Shown one piece after another: positions 42,058 through 50,730 of a stretch of DNA of 64,000 nucleotides. Each line of letters begins with the position of its first letter. Position 1 is the first letter of the stretch. The DNA is from Candidatus Tumulicola sp. (GTDB taxonomy: Bacteria; Vulcanimicrobiota; Vulcanimicrobiia; Vulcanimicrobiales; Vulcanimicrobiaceae): contig DASXDT010000005.1 in assembly GCA_036490475.1 (NCBI GenBank), positions 310,001 to 374,000 on the forward strand, written 5' to 3'. A model generated the notes under the pieces. It was not told the DNA's origin and searched no databases. It saw only the letters and a list, made by a program, of their open reading frames with translations. Position numbers and translations under genes: made by a program.

Positions 42058-43176
42058 TCAGCGATAGCTCTGGTAGCTGTCCTTTCCAAAGGAAAATGTC
42101 GAACAGTAACCATCGTTTAGGATGGTCGCTCCGGGCATCCCAGTCATTTCGTTGAGATCCCTGTACCACATGAGCTTCGGCCAATCGGCGCTCTGTATGA
42201 TCTCCAAGACCTCCTGATTAACACCGACGAATCCATGTGCTCCAAGGCTTCCCACCGCGCCCTCGGATCCAACCGAAAAGCGCCGTCCTGCGTAAATCGC
42301 GTTACCTATTGCAAGCCTCTCCTGAGCGTCATCCGGATTCAATTGAGTCGGGAACCGGTAAATGGCTTTCGGAGGAAACCTTCCATCGTGAGTCAGGATA
42401 TGCTGCAGTACAGCCTGCACTATCTCTGCATGCGATACCAAACCAGCGTCCTGAAGAATGCGCTCATAATTGGACAAGACAGCCGAACGCCGCCGGATGG
42501 CCGGAATGGGGTCGACGGGTTCCTCCTGATCAAAGATTACGATTCTCGATCGTGACTCCGGGCGTGTTTTATACGGCGGTCCATACTGCAAAATTACGCC
42601 CAGAATATTTTGAAAGCCATATGCAGCTCTCGCCCCTACTTTCTTGTCGGTTATTGGCTTAATATCGTACTGCATACTCAACTTCGGACTATGCTGCCGA
42701 AGTCTCGCTTCCACTCCGACCATTCTCTTCTTTGCAACGTGTATAGGTAAGACGAAATCGGGACGCGACAGGCCGCCGCCAGCAAAAAATTCACACCTCG
42801 CAACGCGAACACTAGGTAACCGACTCGCAAGAAGAAGGGAAACGCCGCCTGCCATGTGTTCCCCTGACCACTTATGATGTTCCGACGAGTAAACGGATTG
42901 TGAACTGAAAGCCGTGTTGATCATGGGAACTGCCATGTCGACATCCCAAAACGTTTGGAGGTGCCATGCGAGTATAACCTTCCACTCATGAACCAAGTCA
43001 CGTTCAGGTCGAGATTTTCCGCGAACGTACATGTAGCGTGACGCGGCTTCGATAATATCGCGGATCGTTAATGTAAGCGAGGTTGTTCCGCGCAAGGGGC
43101 CAAAGCGACCGCGAAGCGGCTTGCGGGTATCTTCTACAACGGAGAAGGTCGCTGCAGTATCCAGGTCAAGGTACAC
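42058..43176 (-). CDS. Unknown protein with a possible PD-(D/E)XK-like site
   Basis: 372 residues, GTG start with GGAG about ten bases upstream. It is convergent with rad50 and the last gene before the right end of the element. No family is recognised. The segment SRPD140FVLPIHVAKKRMVGVE156AR158 has the spacing of a PD-(D/E)XK nuclease core with Arg in place of Lys. An upstream conserved-looking helix (HEWKVILAWHLQTFWDVD) and the loop SSEHHKWSGEH would fit a substrate-binding face. The C-terminus is Gly-rich (GSEGAVGSLGAHGFVGVN). A nuclease role is only a suggestion. Its lone minus-strand position in the element suggests independent expression. Confidence 0.5.
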   Translation of the reverse strand: MYLDLDTAATFSVVEDTRKPLRGRFGPLRGTTSLTLTIRDIIEAASRYMYVRGKSRPERDLVHEWKVILAWHLQTFWDVDMAVPMINTAFSSQSVYSSEHHKWSGEHMAGGVSLLLASRLPSVRVARCEFFAGGGLSRPDFVLPIHVAKKRMVGVEARLRQHSPKLSMQYDIKPITDKKVGARAAYGFQNILGVILQYGPPYKTRPESRSRIVIFDQEEPVDPIPAIRRRSAVLSNYERILQDAGLVSHAEIVQAVLQHILTHDGRFPPKAIYRFPTQLNPDDAQERLAIGNAIYAGRRFSVGSEGAVGSLGAHGFVGVNQEVLEIIQSADWPKLMWYRDLNEMTGMPGATILNDGYCSTFSFGKDSYQSYR

Positions 43177-43316
43177 GGTGAACGCTCTCCACTTTGTCTG
43201 ATGACTGGCGACATTCAGGCATTACGAGCGTCAGACCCTTGAGAAAGTGGATTTCCCGAATCCGGTGTACCCTGAAATTGGATTTCTCGAATCGAGCCCA
43301 TTTACGGAACAGAGCC
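43177..43316. repeat. Right end of the 15-kb element with subterminal direct repeats
   Basis: GAAAGTGGATTTCCCGAAT (43243-43261) and GAAATTGGATTTCTCGAAT (43274-43292) are direct repeats 31 bp apart, about three helical turns. They are followed by the terminal GGAACAGAGCC (43306-43316). The spacing suits cooperative protein binding, for example by a transposase. Confidence 0.65.
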
Positions 43317-43325
43317 CTAAATAAT
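43317..43325. repeat. Right flanking duplication of the 15-kb element, CTAAATAAT
   Basis: A direct copy of 28124-28132 immediately outside the right terminus. Confidence 0.75.
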
Positions 43326-43450
43326 CCTCATTTCTATTAAACCGCTCGGGACGGCCGTCAACCCGAACTGTTCGGCGGCCGTACCATCGTTAGACGCACA
43401 TGAGACGCACATGGTTGCTCCCGCGCGGCAAGGCTCATTGCTGCCTTCGC

Positions 43451-44554
43451 TTACGTGGAACGCGATGCGTCACTTTGTGAAGACGTACCAACCGCAGCAT
43501 CGGTTACCGCTGGCTCGAAAGGCAACCACCCTTTCGAGTGAAGGACATCAAAAGCCAGTTTTATCTGCCGTAACGAAAAATTCTTCTTACGTTCACTCCA
43601 TTCGTAAACGCGAGCCACGACATCGGCCAACCTAGTTGCGCCTTCGCGCGTCGCAACCCAGTGCACAGTAGATAGCAACTCGAGACCAAACGGACTTTCA
43701 AAGCCTGCAACGAGATCGGCGACCCTCGCGAAGCGTTCCTTTGAGGCTGCGTCACCATCAAGGAGCTGCATCGCCTCTGGGACCGCACCCGGAACAAGCT
43801 CTAGGCGCTTGTCTGGAGCATCGCCTCCGTCGAAGTAACCCGCTATTAAGTGGCCCTCTGCTGCGTGCAAGACATGACGAAGATTCTCTGCATACGGCCC
43901 ATACGGAGCTTTCGTGTATCGAAGCCGAAGCGATTGCCCCGCTTCCTGCATGAAGTACATGAGCTTATGCACCTCAAGCAACGAAATGAATGGATCAAGC
44001 AAACCAGCCAGATAGCGATCGATCAGCACTACTAGGGCGCCTCGTCCTAAGCTCATCTTAGGGACCTCTTGCGTCCGAGCCATCACGCGCGCATCGGGAG
44101 CCTCGCTAGGTTCATATATCGTGACGTGCACGCCTATAAGCGGCCTCATGGCGTCCTCTATGAGGATACGCACATCAGGCCAGTACAGACCACCTAATCC
44201 ACTGCCCAGCGGCGGTATGGCAATCGAATTGATCTTACGCTGTTTTATTTCAAACACCAGCGACGTAAGCCCGCTCGCAATGTCAGACAAGCGGCTTCGT
44301 CCGCGCCAATGTCGCTTGGTAGGAAAGTTGATGATGTATTTCGGATCGGTCATGCTGCCGGTCTCGAACACAAACACTTTCCCGGGTTGGATTTCTTCGC
44401 GATTACACGCTGCCTTGTACATTTTGAAATTCTGTGGAAAAGCGTTCTTGAATTGTAAGGCTATTCCGCGTCCCATGATGCCGACGCAATTAACGGTATT
44501 CACAAGTGCTTCTGCGTCCGACTTGAGGATATCGCCCTGTGCGCACTCTATCAT
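43451..44554 (-). CDS. darG: DarG antitoxin: macrodomain DNA ADP-ribosylglycohydrolase
   Basis: 367 residues. The macrodomain opens MIECAQGDILKSDAEALVNT and has the diagnostic NTVNCVGIMGRGIALQFK loop and PPLGSGLGGL. The C-terminal half contains LLEVHKLMYFMQEAGQSLRL and YGPYAENLRHVL, typical of the DarG C-terminal domain that binds DarT. It removes ADP-ribose from DNA bases and neutralises the toxin encoded 10 bp upstream. The pair forms a toxin-antitoxin and anti-phage system. Immediately outside the 15-kb element. Confidence 0.92.
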   Translation of the reverse strand: MIECAQGDILKSDAEALVNTVNCVGIMGRGIALQFKNAFPQNFKMYKAACNREEIQPGKVFVFETGSMTDPKYIINFPTKRHWRGRSRLSDIASGLTSLVFEIKQRKINSIAIPPLGSGLGGLYWPDVRILIEDAMRPLIGVHVTIYEPSEAPDARVMARTQEVPKMSLGRGALVVLIDRYLAGLLDPFISLLEVHKLMYFMQEAGQSLRLRYTKAPYGPYAENLRHVLHAAEGHLIAGYFDGGDAPDKRLELVPGAVPEAMQLLDGDAASKERFARVADLVAGFESPFGLELLSTVHWVATREGATRLADVVARVYEWSERKKNFSLRQIKLAFDVLHSKGWLPFEPAVTDAAVGTSSQSDASRST

Positions 44555-44564
44555 CCCATCGCCC

Positions 44565-45209
44565 CTAGTAATACCATGAGGTCTTCACCTCAATGGGTGG
44601 CCGGTGCCCGCTCAATTGTAAAGCCGAAGCGGCGCGGTGTCCAACAGCAGCCGAGTGGACTCCAATCCGCTCGATGAGCTCCCACGGAAAGGATTCCTCA
44701 ACCAAAAACTCGGCTTGTTTCGCTTCCTGTGTCGCCGGATTCGACCAATCATTGGTCTTCACGGCCGTCCAGTCAATCTCACACAACTGGGCCGTATCGC
44801 AGCGATCTTCGAAGTAACGCGAGCCTGCGTTCGAAAGAGTGAACGCCCAACGTTGCCCAACCGAATTCGCCCAGCGTATCGCCTTGTTAAGGTCGCATTC
44901 GAGATGCACGATTGGTTCTTGCCCACCACGGTACGATAGGTCTGGGTGGTTTGCCCGATATATCAGGTACAACATCACCGAGCGAGGACAAAAGTAGAAT
45001 GGAACGCATTCGCCAACAAAGAGCCCTGGGTGGCTACGCAATTGCAACTCATTGAGACGTCGACTTTTGATTGAGCTCATGCCAATTACGGTCCCGGATT
45101 TTGAGCTGACATTGACTACGGCGTCGGAGCACAATCGCCCGTCGTGAATTATGGATGGCAGCCGATCGACATGTACAATGTGGTAGATCTTCGGATGAGT
45201 GGCAGCCAT
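44565..45209 (-). CDS. darT: DarT DNA ADP-ribosyltransferase toxin
   Basis: 214 residues from ATG 45209 (an upstream in-frame ATG would add 12). Signatures: KIYHIVHVDRLPSIIHDG at the NAD-binding N-terminus, GECVPFYFCPRSVMLYLIY, and the C-terminal KQAEFLVEESFPWELI with the catalytic Glu. DarT modifies single-stranded DNA bases with ADP-ribose from NAD+ and blocks replication. The gene precedes darG by 10 bp on the same strand, the normal toxin-antitoxin order for this family. Confidence 0.92.
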   Translation of the reverse strand: MAATHPKIYHIVHVDRLPSIIHDGRLCSDAVVNVSSKSGTVIGMSSIKSRRLNELQLRSHPGLFVGECVPFYFCPRSVMLYLIYRANHPDLSYRGGQEPIVHLECDLNKAIRWANSVGQRWAFTLSNAGSRYFEDRCDTAQLCEIDWTAVKTNDWSNPATQEAKQAEFLVEESFPWELIERIGVHSAAVGHRAASALQLSGHRPPIEVKTSWYY

Positions 45210-45696
45210 GTATGGCCTGGATTCCGCGCGCGACCGCCCACACACTTTTGGGGGCGACGTCAGCTTCCTCGACGGAGGGCCGAACCCGACTGATCATTGT
45301 CACAACTCCCTCCGCTGTCCGGCCGCAAGCCCTCAAACAGTCTCATCCTGGCGTGCGAACATCCGTTCGCCACTAGGTACACGGCCGCCTATCCATCGCT
45401 TTCAATCGCAGATCATACACGAAGTCTCCCAGTCCGAAAGTCAACCGTTTTCGCCAGAGGTGTAGAAAGCCACGCCCGCTTGCCAGCTTACCCATATATA
45501 GTGGGTAAGTTGATATGCGAGCACAAGGAGTCCGGTGCGATAGGGAGAATTGCAATCTCCCTTCTTTCGGAAAACCGGGGCTCCGCCGACTTCGGCCGCC
45601 AAGATCCGAAGGACATTCCTGAGGATGCTTCTCGCCCAATGCCCGCAAATTTTTGAAAAGACTAAACGGCAGCGGCCCCCGGGCCGACGGCACAAC
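45210..45696. promoter_or_regulatory. Divergent control region between darT and the CBASS operon
   Basis: About 490 bp with no convincing gene. It contains a perfect inverted repeat CTTACCCA-TATATAG-TGGGTAAG (45487-45509), a likely operator for a dimeric regulator, roughly 190 bp before cap4. No regulator gene of CapH/CapP or CapW type lies nearby. Confidence 0.5.
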
Positions 45697-47214
45697 ATGA
45701 GCGGTACCCGCGGGGCGGTTTCCGCTCGATTGCGCGGCGATGACTTTCAGGGGCGCATCTTCTGGACCGAAGCCATGCGCATGTTCGATCGCCATCCTCG
45801 GGTTGAACGGGTTGGAATCGAGGTCTCGAGCTATAAGCACTTCGACGATGTCGTCGTGCTGTACCGCGATGGCCACGGGCGCGACTGCGACCTTGAGTTG
45901 CATCAAGCGAAATACCACGTTCGCAACGATGACACATTGAGCTGGGACGCAATGATGGACCCGGGTTGGCTCGGTGTGGCCAACCAGTCACTCTTGCAGC
46001 GCCTCCTGGAAGCGCACCGCCAGCATCGCGGTCGAGCAAATCTGTATTTCACGACGCCGTGGACAGTCGACCCCACCGATTCGCTGAGTAAATTAATGAC
46101 GGGCTTCTCGAACAAGCTGAACCTCGACCTACTGTTCAACGGAAGGCCTCGATCGGTCCAGGCTAAGGTTCGGAAGAATTTGCTCGGTCATCTCAACTGC
46201 GGCGAGCAAGAGTTGCGCGCTGCCTTATCACGTTTGCAGATCCGTGACCGCGTTAAGCTCGATCCGATGCAGGCGTTTTTAGACGAACGGCTCGAGCGAC
46301 ATAACTTCGTTCCGGTAGGCGACTCGCCCACGAATATGTACGACGAGCTCGCACGCAAAATCATTCAAGCCGGACCCAACATCTTCAATGCGCCCGAACT
46401 GCGAGCTCTTCTCGAGAAGGCCGGATTATCCGACTCCGCTATAGCCCCCGGCTCAGGGGCACGCCTCGTCGGCATTCGTTCATTCGAACGGCAGGCCGTG
46501 TATCTCGACGAGGAGATGGACGAACTGCTCGACTTTCTGCCGTTCTTCGAGGACCGCTCCTTGCGTCGCGATTTTTCTTGGAACACTGACATTGGACCGC
46601 GCGTGCATCAGTTCATGACGCGAATCGACGACGAGCGTCGCACCGACGTCGAACTCCATCTCCATTGCAAGCTATCGATCGCATACAGTGCTGGCGCAGC
46701 CATCTCACGTAAGTCTTCAACGCGATACTCATGCCGTCAACCCGGCCATCGCGGGGTGGAGCTCTGGCGCGTTAGTGAAGGGGCTGGTGCAAGGCCGGAA
46801 GAGACGTGGATAGTGGAAGACATAACGCTGAACCACGATGCTCCCGATGTCGCGGTTGCGGTGGCTGTCAGCAACGACTCCGCCAAAGACGCTCGGCTTT
46901 ACGTTGAACGCAATCTTCCGACGGTTGGGCGCCTGTTGATTCTTGAGCCAGTGAACGGCATCGGACAACGCGCCGTACGAAATGGCGCACACGCGTATGA
47001 TATGGGCGAGACATTCGCTACCATGGTCAATGATAAACGCACGCCAGAGGAACGCAAGGCTCTACTTCATCTGCTGCCGTCGGTGCCCGCCAGCGTCGCG
47101 TTTACGATGGGTCGCGCCGGTAATCGCCTGGGCCCAACACAACTGTACGAGTTCGCTCTGAAACGCAATGACCCTGAGGGCTACTCGCCCTCCCTTTTAC
47201 TCAACACCGCATAA
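45697..47214 (+). CDS. cap4: CBASS effector Cap4: DUF4297-type nuclease fused to SAVED domain
   Basis: 505 residues from ATG 45697; the frame is open upstream but without features. The N-terminal domain (FQGRIFWTEAMRMF, then VEVSSYKHFDDVV-like VGIEVSSYKHFDDVVV and LELHQAKYHV) has the DUF4297/PD-(D/E)XK layout of Cap4, a double-strand DNA endonuclease. The C-terminal half, from about residue 270, is a SAVED-like nucleotide-sensor (DVELHLHCKLSIAYSAGAAI ... DAPDVAVAVAVSNDSAKDARLYVE). It should degrade DNA when bound to a cyclic oligonucleotide from the next gene. First gene of a four-gene operon. Confidence 0.8.
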   Translation: MSGTRGAVSARLRGDDFQGRIFWTEAMRMFDRHPRVERVGIEVSSYKHFDDVVVLYRDGHGRDCDLELHQAKYHVRNDDTLSWDAMMDPGWLGVANQSLLQRLLEAHRQHRGRANLYFTTPWTVDPTDSLSKLMTGFSNKLNLDLLFNGRPRSVQAKVRKNLLGHLNCGEQELRAALSRLQIRDRVKLDPMQAFLDERLERHNFVPVGDSPTNMYDELARKIIQAGPNIFNAPELRALLEKAGLSDSAIAPGSGARLVGIRSFERQAVYLDEEMDELLDFLPFFEDRSLRRDFSWNTDIGPRVHQFMTRIDDERRTDVELHLHCKLSIAYSAGAAISRKSSTRYSCRQPGHRGVELWRVSEGAGARPEETWIVEDITLNHDAPDVAVAVAVSNDSAKDARLYVERNLPTVGRLLILEPVNGIGQRAVRNGAHAYDMGETFATMVNDKRTPEERKALLHLLPSVPASVAFTMGRAGNRLGPTQLYEFALKRNDPEGYSPSLLLNTA

Positions 47215-47229
47215 AGGAACGGAAGTATA

Positions 47230-48297
47230 ATGGAGTCCAACGAATCGTTCAAAGAATTTCTTTCTGAGATTAGACTGCCAGAGGATCTACGCGAAGAAGC
47301 TAAGCTCGCACACGTAGACTTTCGCGCGGTCGTCGAAAGCGACGAATTGCTCAAGCCAATCATCGTCGACACTTTCTTACAAGGTTCGTACCGCCGTCAT
47401 ACCGGCGTAAAGCCTGAGCCAGGTAAAAAGGCCGATGTCGACATTGTCGTCGTCACGAACTTGAACCGCAACGAGATCTCGGCGCGCGAGGCGCTCGACC
47501 TGTTCATTCCCTTCCTCGAAGTCCACTATGCTGATGCCTACGAGAAGCAGAGCCGTTCGTGGGCTGTGCACGTCGGTAACATCAAACTTGATCTCGTGCC
47601 GACCTCCGCACCATCCGAAACGACGCGGAAAGTCCTTGAAAAGGCGCGCGCCGTTCAGGGCGACGAATTTATGGGTAGTCTCTCACGCGAGAGCTTGAAC
47701 TATGTCAAAAAAGCCGCCGGCGTTCAGGACTGGAAAAACGAATCGCTATGGATTCCTGACCGCGATGCTGCGACGTGGGACGAGACGAATCCGCTTGAAC
47801 AAATTGCCTGGACCGTGGAAAAGAACGCTTACACGAATATGCACTATGTGAACGTGGTCAAGCTCGCGAAGTGGTGGCGTGCTTACAACTGTGGCGGGAA
47901 ATATCCGAAGGGATATCCACTCGAGCATCTCATTGGGCAAAACTGTCCCAATGGCATCGAAAGCGCTGCGGAAGGTTTCACGCTGGCTCTTGAACATATC
48001 GTGAGTAACTACTACCTCAACCGCCTCACCGGCAGCGTGCCGCATCTAGCGGATCACGGCGTACCGTTACACGATGTCTTTGCGCGCATCACGCCGGAAC
48101 AATTCGCGGCTTTTTATGACGCCGTTCAACTTTGCGCGCCGCAAGCGCGTTTGGCGCTCGACAATGACGACAACGATGCAAGCGCCGACGCGTGGTTCGC
48201 CATCTTCGGCGAACCGTTCCCAAAGCGGGCTTCGAAACAAACAGCTTACAGCAAACCAACGGCGTCGGCAGTGCTGACGAAGGGACACTTCGCTTAG
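47230..48297 (+). CDS. CD-NTase: CBASS cyclic-oligonucleotide synthase
   Basis: 355 residues. Nucleotidyltransferase core: helix-loop FLQGSYRRHTG (near 49-59), DVD at 69-71 (KKADVDIVVVTN) as the first two metal ligands, and IKLDLVP (near 124) as the third. OAS-like C-terminal helices follow (NVVKLAKWWRAY, GYPLEHLIGQN). It makes a cyclic di- or trinucleotide on phage infection; the product is not predictable here. The C-terminus is a candidate for Cap2-mediated conjugation. Gap of 15 bp from cap4. Confidence 0.88.
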   Translation: MESNESFKEFLSEIRLPEDLREEAKLAHVDFRAVVESDELLKPIIVDTFLQGSYRRHTGVKPEPGKKADVDIVVVTNLNRNEISAREALDLFIPFLEVHYADAYEKQSRSWAVHVGNIKLDLVPTSAPSETTRKVLEKARAVQGDEFMGSLSRESLNYVKKAAGVQDWKNESLWIPDRDAATWDETNPLEQIAWTVEKNAYTNMHYVNVVKLAKWWRAYNCGGKYPKGYPLEHLIGQNCPNGIESAAEGFTLALEHIVSNYYLNRLTGSVPHLADHGVPLHDVFARITPEQFAAFYDAVQLCAPQARLALDNDDNDASADAWFAIFGEPFPKRASKQTAYSKPTASAVLTKGHFA

Positions 48298-48300
48298 GAC

Positions 48301-50070
48301 GTGACCTCGCTGCCGCCGCCAAATCTCCGGCTGGGCATCAGTGCGCTATCTGGGATACCGGGCGTTGAGATTCTCGAACTGCCGACCTACGACGAGGAAG
48401 AGTCATTGTGGGTTCTGCGCATTCGCCTGACAATCGAAACGTCGTCGGATTTCGTTTCGGTAGCGACGGACTGGTACGTACTGATCGACTCCGAGTACCC
48501 ATCCGGGCGCGCCGATTTCCATCCGGCGCAAGAAGGTGGTATTCACGCTACATTCCGGCACATGAAACGCAATCTGCCAACTGATCGAGCTTGGCAAAGC
48601 GGCGTGTTGTGCCTTGATCGCCCAGGCCGATGGCTCGGGAACGCCGCTCTATCGGGTCAGCCGAATGACGCTGTCGGGAAGCTGCGCTTTTTCGTCGGAG
48701 CCGCCTTGCGGTGGCTTGATTTTGCAGCTCGCGATGCCCTGACAGAAGATGGCGAACGATTCGAACTTCCGAGCTTCGCCGGGTCAAGAAGCTTAGAGGT
48801 TATAGGCTTCGACGAGTCGCCCGACCGGTTCACGCCGTGGACGGAACTTCTAGGTCGAGCAGGTCGCGCAAATGTGCGAAAATTAACGGATGTGGCTGGG
48901 GTCGTTGAGCAATTCACGTTGGGCGATGCCGTCGTGCAACCGTCGCGATGGGGAGTCCACGTCTCTTCCTTGACCGATTTCATGAACGCTTCATGGATCA
49001 CGCTTCCGAGTATGCCAGTAGTCGCGCCTTGGGCAGCTCCGAGGACATGGGGTGAATTTCGCACCGTAGTTCGAGCGACCGGTAGCGGCCTAAATTTAGA
49101 CGAGCTGCTCAAGATCGTCTATCGACGTATTCGCCAAGGCGACAACGCGGATGGTCATGTCCTGCTCGTCGGCTTTCCAATCCCGCATATCTATGACAGA
49201 GCGAACGTACAGATGCACTGGCAGCCGCTCTTATTGCCGGAAGCCGTCTGTGGTAGCAAGAGCTCGCTGAGGCACGCCCGCGACAAGCTTGTTTGGATGA
49301 CGCAGCGCGCCAGAAGCCTTCACGACGATGCCGTCATTGAGTGGTTATCCAGCGAGAACTGGAGCGAAAATACATTGAGTATCCGTGGCAGGCTGCACGA
49401 ACGCCTTTGCGACGCGCGCATCGCCCTAGTTGGAGGTGGCGCACTAGGTTCATCGCTCGCTGAAATGCTCGTTCGCGAAGGCTGTCGCACTATTGACCTT
49501 TTTGAGAACGATGAAGTGCAAGTTGGAAACCTTCGTCGGCATACCCTTGCGCTAAACGACATCGGGCGAGATAAGGGAAGCGCACTTGCCGAACGGCTAA
49601 ACGCTGTCTCGCCATTCGCGAGAGTCCGTGCCTTCCCGCGCCTTCTCGATTCAAGCGGCCATCTCGATGAACTCCGTAGCGCGGACATCATAGTTGATTG
49701 CACCGCAGACGAGGACGCTATAGCAACGCTTGCTCGTAAGTTGACGGACGGCAAGACGCGCTGGTTCTTCTCCGGCGCTTTTGGCGTCGACGCCGAACAG
49801 CTGTTCCTGTACTCGGAATATGGCCTCGGTGTCGACGTCGGCTACTACCACGCTCAAATGGCCGAGGCGCTCGCCAGAGAGCGAAGGAAGATCGAGGAGC
49901 GCGGACTCAACGACATGCAAAATGCGGGTTGCTGGAATCCGGTGTTTCCAGCAAAATGGTCTGCGATCCAAGCGCGCGCGACCGAGATGCTCAACGCAAT
50001 TGAAGCTGCCGTAATTTCCCACCCGACAGAGGAAAAGACACTGTCCATCATCCCGCCAGCCGCTGCCTGA
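48301..50070 (+). CDS. cap2: CBASS Cap2: E2-E1 fusion ubiquitin-transferase-like protein
   Basis: 589 residues, GTG start 3 bp after the CD-NTase stop. The N-terminal E2-like domain carries WQSGVLCLDRPGRW with catalytic Cys104. A linker precedes an E1/ThiF-type adenylation domain (RIALVGGGALGSSLAEML, LFENDEVQVGNLRRH). Near the C-terminus is the E1 cysteine (NAGCWNPVFP). Cap2 conjugates the CD-NTase C-terminus to a target and primes signalling. This makes the operon type II CBASS. Confidence 0.88.
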   Translation: MTSLPPPNLRLGISALSGIPGVEILELPTYDEEESLWVLRIRLTIETSSDFVSVATDWYVLIDSEYPSGRADFHPAQEGGIHATFRHMKRNLPTDRAWQSGVLCLDRPGRWLGNAALSGQPNDAVGKLRFFVGAALRWLDFAARDALTEDGERFELPSFAGSRSLEVIGFDESPDRFTPWTELLGRAGRANVRKLTDVAGVVEQFTLGDAVVQPSRWGVHVSSLTDFMNASWITLPSMPVVAPWAAPRTWGEFRTVVRATGSGLNLDELLKIVYRRIRQGDNADGHVLLVGFPIPHIYDRANVQMHWQPLLLPEAVCGSKSSLRHARDKLVWMTQRARSLHDDAVIEWLSSENWSENTLSIRGRLHERLCDARIALVGGGALGSSLAEMLVREGCRTIDLFENDEVQVGNLRRHTLALNDIGRDKGSALAERLNAVSPFARVRAFPRLLDSSGHLDELRSADIIVDCTADEDAIATLARKLTDGKTRWFFSGAFGVDAEQLFLYSEYGLGVDVGYYHAQMAEALARERRKIEERGLNDMQNAGCWNPVFPAKWSAIQARATEMLNAIEAAVISHPTEEKTLSIIPPAAA

Positions 50071-50071
50071 T

Positions 50072-50578
50072 ATGCATTTTGCCAGCAACGATGGGACGTT
50101 TCAGCTTGAGCTTCCATCGGAGGTCGCGCGCTACATCCGCCTGCAGTCGACGTTAGCTAAGGCCAATGAAACCGGCGGCATTCTCATCGGCAGATACTCG
50201 GCAAACCTTTCTTTAGCAATTGTTTCGCGTGCGACTGCGCCGCCGGCAGACTCGCGGGCTGGAGCCACTTGGTTCGAAAGAGGTACGACCGGCATAGAAA
50301 AGTTGCTTACAGAAGTTTGGAGCAAAGGTTTGCATTATCTAGGCGAGTGGCACTACCATCCGCGCGGTGCCCCTTTTGCAAGTTCGAAGGACGAAGCACA
50401 GATGCGCAGGATCGCAGCTGACGAGCTTACGAGGTGCAACGCCCCTATTCTGCTCATACTCGGAGAAATTGGGGGGAGGCCCGAAATTGGGGTTTACGTC
50501 GAAGCTAACGGTTATTTGGTGCGACTCGATGTCGCGTTTAGGCGAAAAGATCGGCGTCAGTCTTATGCGAGCCGCTAG
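50072..50578 (+). CDS. cap3: CBASS Cap3: JAB/JAMM isopeptidase
   Basis: 168 residues. JAMM zinc motif: Glu33 (NETGGILIGRY), then HYHP with His94 and His96, and Asp107 ten residues later (SSKDEAQM), matching E...HxHx10D. Cap3 removes conjugates made by Cap2 and limits activation. The ATG lies one base after the cap2 stop. Confidence 0.88.
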   Translation: MHFASNDGTFQLELPSEVARYIRLQSTLAKANETGGILIGRYSANLSLAIVSRATAPPADSRAGATWFERGTTGIEKLLTEVWSKGLHYLGEWHYHPRGAPFASSKDEAQMRRIAADELTRCNAPILLILGEIGGRPEIGVYVEANGYLVRLDVAFRRKDRRQSYASR

Positions 50579-50730
50579 TCGAAATAGTCGTCCGAGAAGC
50601 GTCGAGCGTTATGAGCCACACTGGCGTCGATCCCACGCGACGACACTCGGGCTTGCTAGTAGAACGACGTCACCCGATTCCATGGACGCCTCGGTGACCC
50701 GAAGCCATCGCAGGCGCTCTAACCGGTTGC

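Larger units (their letters stand above)
28133..43316. mobile_element. ~15.2-kb TIR-bounded cargo element carrying a DNA-processing/defence module
   Basis: Ends are inverted: 28133-28143 reads TGCTCTGTTCC, and the reverse complement of 43306-43316 reads GGCTCTGTTCC. Both are followed inwards by two variable bases and AAAT. CTAAATAAT flanks both sides as a direct repeat. Subterminal GTGGATTT-containing repeats occur at both ends (28144-28170; 43243-43255; 43274-43286). All ten protein genes inside belong to one plausible system. No transposase, integrase or resolvase is visible, so mobilisation would have to be in trans. The termini recall the GGCTCTGTTGCAAA ends of IS6-family elements (which make 8-bp duplications), but I cannot assign a family. 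Confidence 0.72.

Noticed and set aside
45297-45698. ORFs on both strands between darT and cap4
   Set aside because: They cross the operator-like palindrome, lack domains, and neither strand has a convincing start site.
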